Positions 46,982 through 57,028 of a stretch of 64,000 nucleotides of DNA are shown here, in pieces; the stretch's first letter is position 1; every line of letters begins with the position of its first letter. The stretch spans positions 85,061-149,060 of the forward strand of contig NZ_AMSS01000044.1 in NCBI RefSeq assembly GCF_000313935.1, read 5' to 3'. The notes under the pieces were generated by a model. The model was not told the origin of the DNA. It was given only the letters and a program-made list of their open reading frames with translations, and ran no database searches. This stretch comes from Acinetobacter sp. WC-141. Its GTDB lineage: Bacteria; Pseudomonadota; Gammaproteobacteria; Pseudomonadales; Moraxellaceae. Both the position numbers and the translations under genes were made by a program.

Positions 46982-47536
46982 ATGTCTATGCAGCAATCGT
47001 ACGCAAATATTCTGACTGCCGTCGGTGAAGATCTTGATCGTCCCGGCCTTAAAGATACGCCTGTGCGTGCGGCTAAAGCTTTTTCATATTTAACTTCTGG
47101 CTATAGTAAAACTTTAGAAGAAGTCACCAATAATGCTGTTTTCCCATCAGATAACCATGAAATGGTATTGGTGAAGAATATTGAATTCTATTCGCTTTGC
47201 GAACATCATCTCCTCCCATTCTATGGCCGTGTACATATTGCCTATCTACCAGAAGGCAAGGTTCTTGGCTTGTCGAAATTTGCCCGTATTACTGAAATGT
47301 TTGCACGTCGTTTGCAAATTCAGGAAAACCTGACTCAGCAAATCGCTGAAGCTGTAGTTGAAGTCACGGGCGCGCGCGGTGTCGCTGTAGTCATCGATTC
47401 AGCACATATGTGTATGATGATGCGTGGTGTAGGTAAGCAAGAGTCTACTACGCGTACTGTTTCATTTATCGGAGATTTTAAAACCGATAAAGAATCACGC
47501 CGTGAGTTCTTGAGTGCCGTACCTGAAAGTTACTAA
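46982..47536 (+). CDS. folE: GTP cyclohydrolase I
   Basis: Converts GTP to 7,8-dihydroneopterin triphosphate at the start of folate synthesis. The 184-residue protein has the zinc ligands in [12 protein letters not shown] and [10 protein letters not shown], plus the [12 protein letters not shown] segment. The ATG at 46982 is the first; another two codons later is possible and a GTG lies four codons upstream. folE directly upstream of the ADC beta-lactamase is the known A. baumannii-complex order. Confidence 0.96.
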   Translation: MSMQQSYANILTAVGEDLDRPGLKDTPVRAAKAFSYLTSGYSKTLEEVTNNAVFPSDNHEMVLVKNIEFYSLCEHHLLPFYGRVHIAYLPEGKVLGLSKFARITEMFARRLQIQENLTQQIAEAVVEVTGARGVAVVIDSAHMCMMMRGVGKQESTTRTVSFIGDFKTDKESRREFLSAVPESY

Positions 47537-47558
47537 TTTCTCTTTAGTGACACATTTA

Positions 47559-47586
47559 AAAGCCCAACTGAGTTGGGTTTTTTTAT
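47559..47586 (+). terminator. Terminator after folE
   Basis: CCCAACT and AGTTGGG stem followed by seven T. Confidence 0.82.
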
Positions 47587-47669
47587 ATTTAGATAAAGCA
47601 CTTAGTCTATAAAACATAACAATTAAATTATGTGATTTTTGTTATAAAAGTACGCATCTTTCTTTTTAA

Positions 47670-48839
<1,170 letters not shown>

Positions 48840-48852
48840 TATTTGCTTAAAA

Positions 48853-48892
48853 CAAAAAAGAGAAATGAATGATGTCATTTCTCTTTTTTTAT
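48853..48892. terminator. Bidirectional terminator after blaADC
   Basis: AAAAGAGAAATGA and TCATTTCTCTTTT form a 13-bp stem with A/T runs on both sides, between convergent genes. Confidence 0.87.
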
Positions 48893-48903
48893 GGGCTTAT
48901 TCT

Positions 48904-50796
48904 TTAAAAGAACCAGACATAACCTAGACTTGATTTCATCCAGTCTTGATGATTTTGTTGTTCATAATCCCAATTTAATCGAACGGCATTATTACGATTA
49001 ATCACATATTGCCACTGGGTATTTACTCTCAAATTCCATTGATTTTGGTCTTCCCAATAAGGCAATTCAATTTGCACCACAGAGTTGAAGTGTTCAAACC
49101 ATTGGTTCATGCAACCTAAAGTTGGGCCTAGGCCGACACGCCACCCTTTATCTAGATTTGAACCTGCTTGTACGTAGGTTTGTAGTTGCCCATAGCAAAT
49201 ATGTTTGCGCTCATAGTCAGCAAAACTATATCCAACCTGAGCGTTAAAATTCGCTACGCCGTGCTGTTTTTCTTCACTAAAAGTACCATCCTGAAGCGCT
49301 TCCTGACGCCAGCCTAAATTAAATCCCCAACTCAGCGGTGTTTTAAAAGGTTGTATTGGGTTATAAGAATTTACTTCTAACAGATCAAGATTTTCTAGTT
49401 TTAAATGATCATCTCTCCACTGCGCACTGCCATTTAAAAAAAGTAATTGAGTGCCTGCACGGTATCCTCCTTGAGGATCTATTAAGTCATGATAGGCTTG
49501 TCGATGACCAAGTTCGAGAAACTTGTCTCCTTGAACCTCGCCTGCTTTGACTGAAATATTACGTGCATTGTGACCTTGAGTTGGCTCTTTTGTTGGTCTT
49601 TTAGGTTCTTGACGCTGTTTGTCTAAATCAATCTGGCTTCTGAGTGCTAAAAGCTGACGCAACTGCGGCTGAGCAATGCTTTCTTCTATTTGACGACTGG
49701 TAAATTGAAGATATAAATCATCGTAAGCCATCTCTAAAATTTTAGCCTGATCTTGCTCACTAAATGATTTTAAAATCTGAGAAGACTGCTGAGTGGGCAT
49801 CATCGCAATTTGATGGGCCACTTTTGCCAAAGATGTGCCATGTTGATGAGCTTGGGCCAATAACTGAGTTTCTAAAGCAGGTCGATACACAGGAGCTTTG
49901 GTGAGCCCTTGCTACTGCATCGATTTAATGGTTTCCATGGGGATAGAAGCATGAGTGAATTTTTCTTGCAGGTGAGACTCAGGTTTTACTAAATCGACTA
50001 AACCTAACAACCTGTAGGCGCAGTTATCACTCACAAAGTAATAAGGAAAGCTCACATGCTGCATTTCCCAAATATGAGCTACTAAAAACCGTGTTTCTTC
50101 AGGCGTTAAATTTAGCTCATATTCCCATAAATCACGGCTTTCAAAATCGCCGTACTCTTTTACTTTACGGTAATAAGGCATCAGTGAATATTCACCCGGA
50201 TATTGCCCTGTTAAGCCTTTCCAGGCATATGACCAGTTGTCGTTTCCAGCCACAGTTGCTGCATAATTTACAGCATAGGAAACTAAGTTTAATTGCTGCT
50301 GATCTTTTGGATCTAAACGCAATAAAGTATGCCCAAACATTGAGCTTGGATTGCCCATAAAATCGGTCGCATAAATTAAGGTCGCTTTATGAGGCTTAAT
50401 CTGTCCAATCCAGTTTTCAAATTCTGAACATTTTACTTGAGGTAATTCATTTTCTTGAATGCCTACTTTCTGCATGAGCCATTGACTGCGTGCCGGAAAT
50501 TTACAGCGAATCGACTGATTATCTTGAGCAGGCATAAATAATGCCGAGATGTCGGCTTTCAGTTCTTCTTTTAAATTATTTTTTCCATTTTCTGATATGA
50601 AATAGCCAGAATAAGTGACATCACTTTTATGGTTTTTATTGGCATACATGAGCCTTTGCCATGTAATGTCTTGATCTAATTTTTTCTGTTCTGCAATTGA
50701 CCAATATTTTTGAATAGATGGATTTATATCTGCTGAATACGCAATATTCACTGCCAACGAGGCAAAAACTAAAACAACTGACTTCATTAAGCTCAT
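48904..50796 (-). pseudogene. DUF4105 (Lnb-like) exported protein, interrupted by one in-frame amber codon
   Basis: One reading frame of about 630 codons broken only by a TAG at 49912-49914. The first part (294 residues) has a signal peptide (VVLVFASLAVNIAYS) and the DUF4105/Lnb N-terminal domain (ATDFMGNPSSMFGHTLLRLD, YFVSDNCAYRLLGLVD). After the stop the same frame continues QGLTKAPVYRPALE and the C-terminal half ends as an outer-membrane-like beta region (SSLGYVWFF). The codons around it read ATG CAG TAG CAA, so a CAG or GAG to TAG change is likely. Both halves look intact, so this is a recent null allele, a sequencing error, or amber read-through. A DUF3015 gene lies upstream on the same strand. 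Confidence 0.85.
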
Positions 50797-50818
50797 CAAT
50801 TTTTATCATTAAATATAA

Positions 50819-50848
50819 GAAAAACCCTGCCATAGGACAGGGTTTTCA
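50819..50848 (-). terminator. Terminator after DUF3015 gene
   Basis: AAAACCCTG and CAGGGTTTT stem; on the minus strand it is followed by TTCTTAT. It separates the DUF3015 gene from the DUF4105 gene. Confidence 0.75.
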
Positions 50849-50857
50849 GTTTCAAAC

Positions 50858-51328
50858 TTATACGTAAGCTTTTAAAACGTCGTCTTTAGCCATTACAGTT
50901 TGTAGTGATGCTAAAACTTGAAGCGTATTTTGGTTGTTTGCAGAGTAGATTTCACCAAAGTTTGCTTTTGAAACTTTAAAGAAACGTTCTTTATCTTGAG
51001 GTTTGATTTGCATTAACTCAGCAAGTACGTTCAGGCTTTCACCTTGGCCTACTGCCATATCACGTGCTAAAGCTTCTGCATTTTCATTTGTGAATGTGAC
51101 AACTTGCGCTGTTACTGTTCCGCCTTGACGGCAGCCTAAAGTACCGAAAGTGATCCCTAGTAATTGGTTAGTAAAAATACCGTTTGTTGTTGCAGCAAGA
51201 ATTTTAGGCGCTACTCCTTTTTTGCCAGCCCATACTTGTGTACCCACACCACAGCCCACATCGTTATCAGCCATTGCAACACTTGAACCAGCTACTAATA
51301 AAGCAGCTAAAGCTAATTTTTTTAACAT
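50858..51328 (-). CDS. DUF3015 family exported protein
   Basis: A 156-residue protein with a clear Sec signal peptide (cleavage after VAMA, residue 20) and the DUF3015 pattern: DVGCGVGTQVWAGKKG, FGTLGCRQGG with two further cysteines likely paired, and a helical C-terminal half. The function is unknown; it is probably periplasmic. DUF3015 proteins often lie next to DUF4105 genes, as here, so the two may work together in the envelope. The ATG follows GGAGATTTACATCT. Confidence 0.8.
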   Translation of the reverse strand: MLKKLALAALLVAGSSVAMADNDVGCGVGTQVWAGKKGVAPKILAATTNGIFTNQLLGITFGTLGCRQGGTVTAQVVTFTNENAEALARDMAVGQGESLNVLAELMQIKPQDKERFFKVSKANFGEIYSANNQNTLQVLASLQTVMAKDDVLKAYV

Positions 51329-51476
51329 AGATGTAAATCTCCAAAATCATTATTGATTGTTTCTTATGTGTTGTATTGTTATGTGTAATTCTTATTACAC
51401 GCTATTAAAGATAGCGAGAAGGCTGTGATTTAGCAATTAAAAAATAAACAATATTATGAAAAGTGCAAAAGAAAAA

Positions 51477-52271
51477 TTATCTTAAATTCCAGTTACCTTG
51501 ATTATCCCTGTTACCTAATATTTTAAGCACCAGCACTAGACTCAAAATTAATAATAAATACCATGAACCTAGCTTACCCCAACCCACCATATGCCAAGCA
51601 TTAACCTGACTTGGATAGAGCCAGATTTTATAAAATGTACTTATATTTTCAGCGACCCAAATCACAAACGCGAGCGTCAATAATATGGGTAACATCGGGA
51701 TTTTAAATTTATGTTGATTAAGTTGAAAATAAAGTTTTGTTTTCCAAAAAATAAAAATACTAATGGCAAATAAAATATAACGAATGTCGGGAACAAAAAA
51801 TTTACTCATAAAGTTTATATATGAGAAAAATGCCAGCAAAAGCATAGTTCCAAAACTTGGAAGCTTTTCAAAAGACACTTGAAACAGTCGTATAGAGCGT
51901 GCGAAGAAACTACCTACAGCCGAATACATAAAGCCCGCAAACAAAGGCACTGTTAAAATTCTAAATACGGCAGGCTGTGGATATTGCCACGATGCAATCG
52001 CAGGATGCGTTAAGAATATTTCCATGACCATTGCCATGACGTGAAACAAAGCAATCACTTTAGCTTCTGCCCACGACTCCAGTTTTAAATAGAGTAAGCA
52101 AATCTGGATTAATACTGCATAGATGAGTAAATAATCATAACGATAAAAACCCATATATTCATGGCTTCCCATCGGCGCTGTTAAAGCAAAAGCAATTAAA
52201 AGCAAAATACCAAACAAGGCTGCCGAAACAGCCTTGCCGATAAATTGAAACGGTAAAGTGAGATATTGCAC
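51477..52271 (-). CDS. DUF817 family membrane protein
   Basis: A 264-residue integral membrane protein with about eight hydrophobic segments. Family-like features are YRYDYLLIYAVLIQ, HVMAMVMEIFLTHP, GFMYSAVGSFFAR and the late WVAENISTFYKIWLYP. It matches the DUF817 (YoaT-like) group; no function is known. It starts with GTG six bases after the hemE stop, with TAGGAT upstream, so it is translated from the hemE mRNA. Confidence 0.8.
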   Translation of the reverse strand: MQYLTLPFQFIGKAVSAALFGILLLIAFALTAPMGSHEYMGFYRYDYLLIYAVLIQICLLYLKLESWAEAKVIALFHVMAMVMEIFLTHPAIASWQYPQPAVFRILTVPLFAGFMYSAVGSFFARSIRLFQVSFEKLPSFGTMLLLAFFSYINFMSKFFVPDIRYILFAISIFIFWKTKLYFQLNQHKFKIPMLPILLTLAFVIWVAENISTFYKIWLYPSQVNAWHMVGWGKLGSWYLLLILSLVLVLKILGNRDNQGNWNLR

Positions 52272-52277
52272 AAAAAA

Positions 52278-53351
52278 CTATCCTAGATATTTAGCACTAT
52301 ACTCATGCACTGTATCTACAAAGATTTTTGGTTGTGCAGGGTCTACCCACTGAGTAATCCCATGGCCCAAGTTAGCAATGTAACCGGTCTTTTCGCCATT
52401 TGCGTAAGCATCATCCAACATTGCTTTCACTGCTTTTTCAATTGAAGCAGCCGAACCGTATAAAACAGCAGGATCAAGATTTCCTTGTAAAGCTACACGC
52501 CCAGCCACTGTAGTTCGAGCTGTATTTAATGGAGTCGTCCAATCTAGACCTAATGCATCTGCACCTGTGGTCATCATTGGCTCTAACCATTGGCCGCCAC
52601 CTTTAGTGAACACAATGATAGGAATGCGTCGGCCATCTTTCTCACGTTGTAAACCAGCAATGATTTTATTCATGTAGTTTAAAGAGAATTCGACATATTC
52701 ACGATGTGCCAATGCCCCGCCCCAGCTATCAAAGATCTGAATCGCCTGAGCACCTGCATCAATCTGAGCATTTAAATAATCAATAACTGAATCTGCTAAA
52801 TGACCAAGCAAAGCATGCAAAACTTCTGGCTGCGCATACATCATTTGCTTGGTAAAACGGAATTCTTTACTTGAACCGCCTTCAACCATATAGGTTGCAA
52901 GCGTCCAAGGACTACCAGAAAAACCAATCAGTGGAACTTGACCACCCAAAGCAGAGCGAATTGTGCTTACAGCGTTCATCACATAATCAAGATCTGATTT
53001 TGCATTTAACTTTGGTAAGTTAGCCACATCTTGTTCAGTACGTACGGTCTTTTGGAACTTAGGACCTTCGCCAGTTTCAAAATAAAGTCCTAAACCCAAT
53101 GCATCTGGAATGGTTAAAATATCTGAAAATAAAATTGCTGCATCTAAATCATAGCGACGCAAAGGTTGCAAAGTCACTTCACAGGCAAAATCTGTATTTT
53201 TACATAAAGATAGGAAATCACCTGCTTTTGAACGTGTTTCACGATATTCAGGCAAATAACGTCCTGCTTGACGCATCATCCATACCGGGGTGGTATCTAC
53301 AGGTTCGCGTAACAAAGCACGGAGGAAACGATCATTTTTCAAAGCCGTCAT
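52278..53351 (-). CDS. hemE: Uroporphyrinogen decarboxylase
   Basis: Cytoplasmic enzyme converting uroporphyrinogen III to coproporphyrinogen III in heme synthesis. The 357-residue protein opens with [20 protein letters not shown] and [12 protein letters not shown], then has [28 protein letters not shown] and the FDSWGGAL segment. Start at ATG 53351 (the frame extends two codons upstream from a TTG). DUF817 follows in the same transcript. Confidence 0.97.
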   Translation of the reverse strand: MTALKNDRFLRALLREPVDTTPVWMMRQAGRYLPEYRETRSKAGDFLSLCKNTDFACEVTLQPLRRYDLDAAILFSDILTIPDALGLGLYFETGEGPKFQKTVRTEQDVANLPKLNAKSDLDYVMNAVSTIRSALGGQVPLIGFSGSPWTLATYMVEGGSSKEFRFTKQMMYAQPEVLHALLGHLADSVIDYLNAQIDAGAQAIQIFDSWGGALAHREYVEFSLNYMNKIIAGLQREKDGRRIPIIVFTKGGGQWLEPMMTTGADALGLDWTTPLNTARTTVAGRVALQGNLDPAVLYGSAASIEKAVKAMLDDAYANGEKTGYIANLGHGITQWVDPAQPKIFVDTVHEYSAKYLG

Positions 53352-53652
53352 TACCAATCTCTATCTTCTTTATGTGGCAGCATCATATCAAAAACAGAGA
53401 CATTTTTATAATTTCAATTTCACACAAAAAACTCGTCAATCTACTAAAAAATGCATATTTACACAAAAGTCTACTGCAAGATGCGGGGTTTTCTGCAATA
53501 CTTGCAACATGTTACATTGGGTTTATTGGTATTCTTTGACTCACTAAATTGCCAATCTTGGGCTCATAGAGATGAGTTATTGGTAATTTTTTGCACTTTA
53601 AGAACAGATCAATCCCCTATTGCCTATATGAAAATTCTTAAGGTTGAATTAC

Positions 53653-54891
53653 ATGTTTGTTCGCTCATTACTCGCTATGAGTTTAAGTTGTATTATTGCT
53701 AATGTTGCTTTTGCTGCTTCAACAACTGAGCAACCACTGAACCCTAAAAAGGTATCAGCTCCTGTAGAAGATCCGATTGATCCTTTAGCAGTAGATGCAG
53801 CTTCAACTGTACAAGCTCAAGCTCCGACACAAATTACCGCTCAAGAACAAAATGATCTAAATCGAGCGTCAACAACATTACAAAATTTGCAAAAAACCGA
53901 AGACCCAAATGCTGAGTCTGGTATTGCTGCGTCTACACCAGCAACTGCTAAAAGCACAACGGCGTCTAAAACCACACAAGTACCTGCTGCTTCATGGACA
54001 CTAGATGGCTTGAACTCGGCAGAATGGTCTGAAAATATTGGTAAAGGCCAACTTCCAGTTTATGCACGTGCGCACGTTATGCTTAATAATGCGCATGCAT
54101 CGCCAGGTGCTATTGACGGCATGAGCGGTAAAAACACATTAAAAGCAATTTCTTCATTCCAGCAAATGAATGGTTTATCACCTACTGGTGAACTGACTAA
54201 AGAAACTTGGGATGCGTTAGTTGCTAAACAAACCAAGCCAGCATTTATTGAATACACTATTTCTGATGCTGACTTAAAAGGTCCATATGCTGAGTCGATT
54301 CCTTCTGACTACGCATTACAAGCTAAAATGAAAGGTTTGTACTACACTCGTGTTAGCGAAATGTTGGGCGAGAAGTTTCATATTGATGAAGCTTTCTTAA
54401 AGAGATTAAACCCAACAGCAACATTCAAAAAAGCGGGTGAAAAAATCATTGTTCCAAACGTACGCAATGATTTACCAGAAGACATTCATTTGATTATTGC
54501 CCACAAAGGTGCAAAACAATTGTATCTCTTCAATAGCCGGAACCAAATGATTGCCTCATTTCCTGCAACAATTGGCAGTACTGATACGCCTTCTCCGGCC
54601 GGTACTTACAAGGTAGTGGGTGTGGCACGTAACCCATGGTACAGCTACTCACCTTCGAACTTCGTACAAGGCAAAAACTTAAAACCACTTTCTTTACCAC
54701 CTGGTCCTAATGCTCCTGTTGGTAATATCTGGATTGGTTTAAGTAAAAAATCTTTTGGTATTCACGGAACACCAAACCCATCTTTAATCTCTAAAACTGC
54801 ATCACACGGTTGTATTCGTTTAACGAACTGGGATGCAAACGATTTAGGAAGTAAAGTACGTTCTGGCGTAACTGTTAAATTCCTTGAATAA
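53653..54891 (+). CDS. L,D-transpeptidase with peptidoglycan-binding domain
   Basis: Exported YkuD-family enzyme that makes 3-3 crosslinks or attaches lipoproteins or D-amino acids to peptidoglycan. A signal peptide (about 1-23) is followed by a long Ala/Thr/Gln-rich linker (to about 120), a PG-binding-1 domain (about 125-185, LNNAHASPGAIDGMSGKNTLKAI), and the YkuD domain (about 280-410) with HGTPNP and the active-site SHGCIRL (Cys387). A. baumannii has known periplasmic L,D-transpeptidases of this layout; I do not assign which. ATG 53653 follows AAGG. Confidence 0.9.
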   Translation: MFVRSLLAMSLSCIIANVAFAASTTEQPLNPKKVSAPVEDPIDPLAVDAASTVQAQAPTQITAQEQNDLNRASTTLQNLQKTEDPNAESGIAASTPATAKSTTASKTTQVPAASWTLDGLNSAEWSENIGKGQLPVYARAHVMLNNAHASPGAIDGMSGKNTLKAISSFQQMNGLSPTGELTKETWDALVAKQTKPAFIEYTISDADLKGPYAESIPSDYALQAKMKGLYYTRVSEMLGEKFHIDEAFLKRLNPTATFKKAGEKIIVPNVRNDLPEDIHLIIAHKGAKQLYLFNSRNQMIASFPATIGSTDTPSPAGTYKVVGVARNPWYSYSPSNFVQGKNLKPLSLPPGPNAPVGNIWIGLSKKSFGIHGTPNPSLISKTASHGCIRLTNWDANDLGSKVRSGVTVKFLE

Positions 54892-54906
54892 TCAATATTT
54901 TCTTTA

Positions 54907-54937
54907 AAAGACCTGCCTACATGGCAGGTTTTTTTAT
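54907..54937 (+). terminator. Terminator after L,D-transpeptidase gene
   Basis: ACCTGCC and GGCAGGT stem followed by a seven-base T-run. Confidence 0.85.
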
Positions 54938-55079
54938 TCTAAAAAATGCATTGATACATAAAAAACTTTACAACCATATCAATTATGCAACGACATGTTG
55001 CAGTTAGCCTATTTTTATAGCCTCAATAGAACGTTAAGATATTTCTCAAGAGATAAATAAAAATTTGGGAGATTAGATC

Positions 55080-55766
55080 ATGAATGGTTATCTACATCGT
55101 GGTGAAGATCGAGGACATGTTAAAGCAGGTTGGTTAGAGTCTTATCATAGCTTTTCATTTGGTAGCTGGTATGACCCTAAATATATGGGTGTAAGTGCTT
55201 TACGAGTCATTAATGACGACAGAATTGATGCGCATAATGGTTTCGGTACACACTCGCATGACAATATGGAAATCTTAACCTGTGTGCTTGATGGTGCTAT
55301 TTCACACCGCGATACCATGGGAAATGAAGGCGAGATTAACGCAGGTGAATGGCAGCTCATGAGTGCTGGCACAGGTGTTGCTCATAGTGAAATTAATAAC
55401 AGTGATACACCTGTCCATTTACTTCAAATCTGGATTATTCCTGATGAAAGAGATGCAGAACCAAATTACCAGCAAATTAATCTTGACCCGCGTAAAGATC
55501 CAAACAAATGGCATTTAATAGCAGGTCCAGATACAAATGCACCGATGCATATTCGCCAAGATGCAGAAGTAAAGTCTGCTGTATTGGAAAAAGGACATGA
55601 GTTAAATGTTGAGCCAGTTAAAAAAGTGAACTATGTTCACGTGATCTCTGGTGTCATTCGTATTGGTGATCAAGAAGTCAAAGCTGGTGATGCCTTTGTT
55701 TTTGAAGATAAAGCGACGATTCAAGCAACTGAAGATAGTCAATTTATCTGGTTCGATTTACCTTAA
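55080..55766 (+). CDS. Pirin family protein
   Basis: A 228-residue bicupin. The N-terminal cupin carries the metal-binding FGTHSHDNMEIL and AGTGVAHSE histidines; the C-terminal cupin (about 150-228) is less conserved. The size and sequence resemble the YhhW subgroup, some members of which have quercetin 2,3-dioxygenase activity in vitro. The biological role is uncertain. The ATG follows TTGGGAGATTAGATC. It is monocistronic with a terminator. Confidence 0.88.
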   Translation: MNGYLHRGEDRGHVKAGWLESYHSFSFGSWYDPKYMGVSALRVINDDRIDAHNGFGTHSHDNMEILTCVLDGAISHRDTMGNEGEINAGEWQLMSAGTGVAHSEINNSDTPVHLLQIWIIPDERDAEPNYQQINLDPRKDPNKWHLIAGPDTNAPMHIRQDAEVKSAVLEKGHELNVEPVKKVNYVHVISGVIRIGDQEVKAGDAFVFEDKATIQATEDSQFIWFDLP

Positions 55767-55771
55767 AGTCA

Positions 55772-55805
55772 TCAAAAGCCCTTTGCATAAAAGGGCTTTT
55801 TTTTA
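55772..55805 (+). terminator. Terminator after pirin gene
   Basis: AAAAGCCCTTT and AAAGGGCTTTT stem followed by T-run; the T-run abuts the stop of the small convergent gene. Confidence 0.87.
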
Positions 55806-56039
55806 ATCTCCACCGCCACCGCTATCGCAGCTACCTGAATCTGAAGATGATGAACAATCATTTGAATAACTAGAGCTATGATGACTAGGACTATTATCGT
55901 GAAAATGATGTGTTGAAGAAGATGAATAATCGTGTTCGCCAGATGACGAATTGTTTTTTAGATTTTTGAGTAGAGCAATTAAGCAGATCAGTCCAATACT
56001 AGAAAAAATTGCAATAAATATAATTATAAATAACTTCAA
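55803..56039 (-). CDS. Small membrane protein with Ser/His-rich tail, TTG start
   Basis: A 78-residue ORF starting with TTG; a perfect AGGAGGT ribosome site lies 6-8 bases before it, which makes the start convincing. It has one membrane span (about residues 2-24) and a low-complexity tail dense in Ser, His, Asp and Gly (STHHFHDNSPSHHSS, then SGSCDSGGGGD). The tail could bind metals through His, Asp and Cys. I recognise no family. Its stop codon overlaps the T-run of the pirin terminator. Confidence 0.6.
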   Translation of the reverse strand: MKLFIIIFIAIFSSIGLICLIALLKNLKNNSSSGEHDYSSSSTHHFHDNSPSHHSSSYSNDCSSSSDSGSCDSGGGGD

Positions 56040-56149
56040 ATAACGACCTCCTAAATCAAGCTAGAGAGATGCTTGTTGTGTTCCTATTTCATTATTTAAA
56101 TGAGTCATGCTCAATAAACAAGTTGTATTTTGATAGATATAAATAAATC

Positions 56150-56773
56150 TTAAGTTTCCTTTACATACAAATAGGCACTCGCTCTTGATATACCTAAATG
56201 TTGTGCCACTGTCTCTAAAGCCTTTTTAATGTCTAACAAACCATTATTCTTGAGCTCATGTATTACTTGCTTTCTCTCATTGAGTTTTAACATACGTGGT
56301 GTAGTGGCATGTTTTGAGGCAAATTGATCGATATATTTTCGGATTGCTTCAGTGCCACTCGGCTCCAAATTTTCAACAATTTTATCAGTTTCAATTTTAG
56401 TGAAATGCTCTAAAGCGCTTTGCATACCTCTAAATAGCGTTAAATCAATATTCATACATAAAGCAGCCACATACTGGCCCTCTTCATCTTTAATTCCAAT
56501 AGACGTGCTTTTTGCGGGACGGCCATCTGCAAACTGGTTTGCATAGTTTGAAATAAGGTTTGGAAATTCTGGAGACATGATTCTAGCCAACCCTAACTCA
56601 GTTGCTGGATCTCCAATTTTTCGACCAGATAAATTATTGTGTATTGAGAGTATGGCATGCTCAGGATTTGTTAAGTCATGGACCACAACTTCGCAAAAAG
56701 GAGATAGCGTTTCACTTAATCCTTTTGCAATTGTATCTAGCTGAGTGAGTAAATATTTATCACGATTGCCCAA
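56150..56773 (-). CDS. YheO/DauR-type transcriptional regulator
   Basis: A 207-residue regulator with an N-terminal YheO-like PAS domain (about 5-125, CEVVVHDLTNPEHAILSIHNN...GIKDEEGQYVAALCMNID) and a C-terminal HTH (about 150-207) ending in LGISRASAYLYVKE. This is the architecture of DauR, the D-arginine regulator of Pseudomonas, whose operon also contains an ornithine-cyclodeaminase-family gene. It starts with TTG after GGAG. It is divergent from the dehydratase gene; the 255-base gap holds repeated TTAGA-N7-TCTAA palindromes, its probable operators. Confidence 0.85.
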   Translation of the reverse strand: MGNRDKYLLTQLDTIAKGLSETLSPFCEVVVHDLTNPEHAILSIHNNLSGRKIGDPATELGLARIMSPEFPNLISNYANQFADGRPAKSTSIGIKDEEGQYVAALCMNIDLTLFRGMQSALEHFTKIETDKIVENLEPSGTEAIRKYIDQFASKHATTPRMLKLNERKQVIHELKNNGLLDIKKALETVAQHLGISRASAYLYVKET

Positions 56774-56836
56774 TTTATTTTCTCCAAATGACTTACTTAC
56801 TATTTCATACCCTAGCGTAAAGCATGCAATAGTAAT

Positions 56837-56853
56837 TTAGACTTTTTATCTAA
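56837..56853. promoter_or_regulatory. Operator candidate 1 (TTAGA-N7-TCTAA)
   Basis: A 17-base dyad TTAGACTTTTTATCTAA, 16 bases from the other copies' sequence in all but one central position and 64 bases upstream of the regulator's start codon. Probable autoregulatory site of the DauR-like protein. Confidence 0.55.
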
Positions 56854-56913
56854 TTTTAAACTTAATGTAAATCAAAATCTTATATCTCATTGTTATCACA
56901 TTAGAAAATAAAA

Positions 56914-56930
56914 TTAGACATTTTATCTAA
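56914..56930. promoter_or_regulatory. Operator candidate 2 (TTAGA-N7-TCTAA)
   Basis: TTAGACATTTTATCTAA, a near copy of the dyad at 56837 with centres 77 bases apart. A third half-site (TATCTAA) follows at 56943-56949. It is located about 100 bases upstream of the dehydratase start. Confidence 0.55.
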
Positions 56931-57028
56931 ATATATATATTTTATCTAAACAAGGTCAATCTATTGTGTATTCCTTGAGCGATACGAAATCTTGCACCCA
57001 AAAACATTGAATAGAATTAGGTTTAATT

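Noticed and set aside
48904..49890. A separate gene starting at the GTG at 49890.
   Set aside because: It is in the same frame as the upstream DUF4105 ORF with only one stop codon and eight codons between, has no signal peptide or ribosome site of its own, and completes the family length. It was treated as one broken gene.
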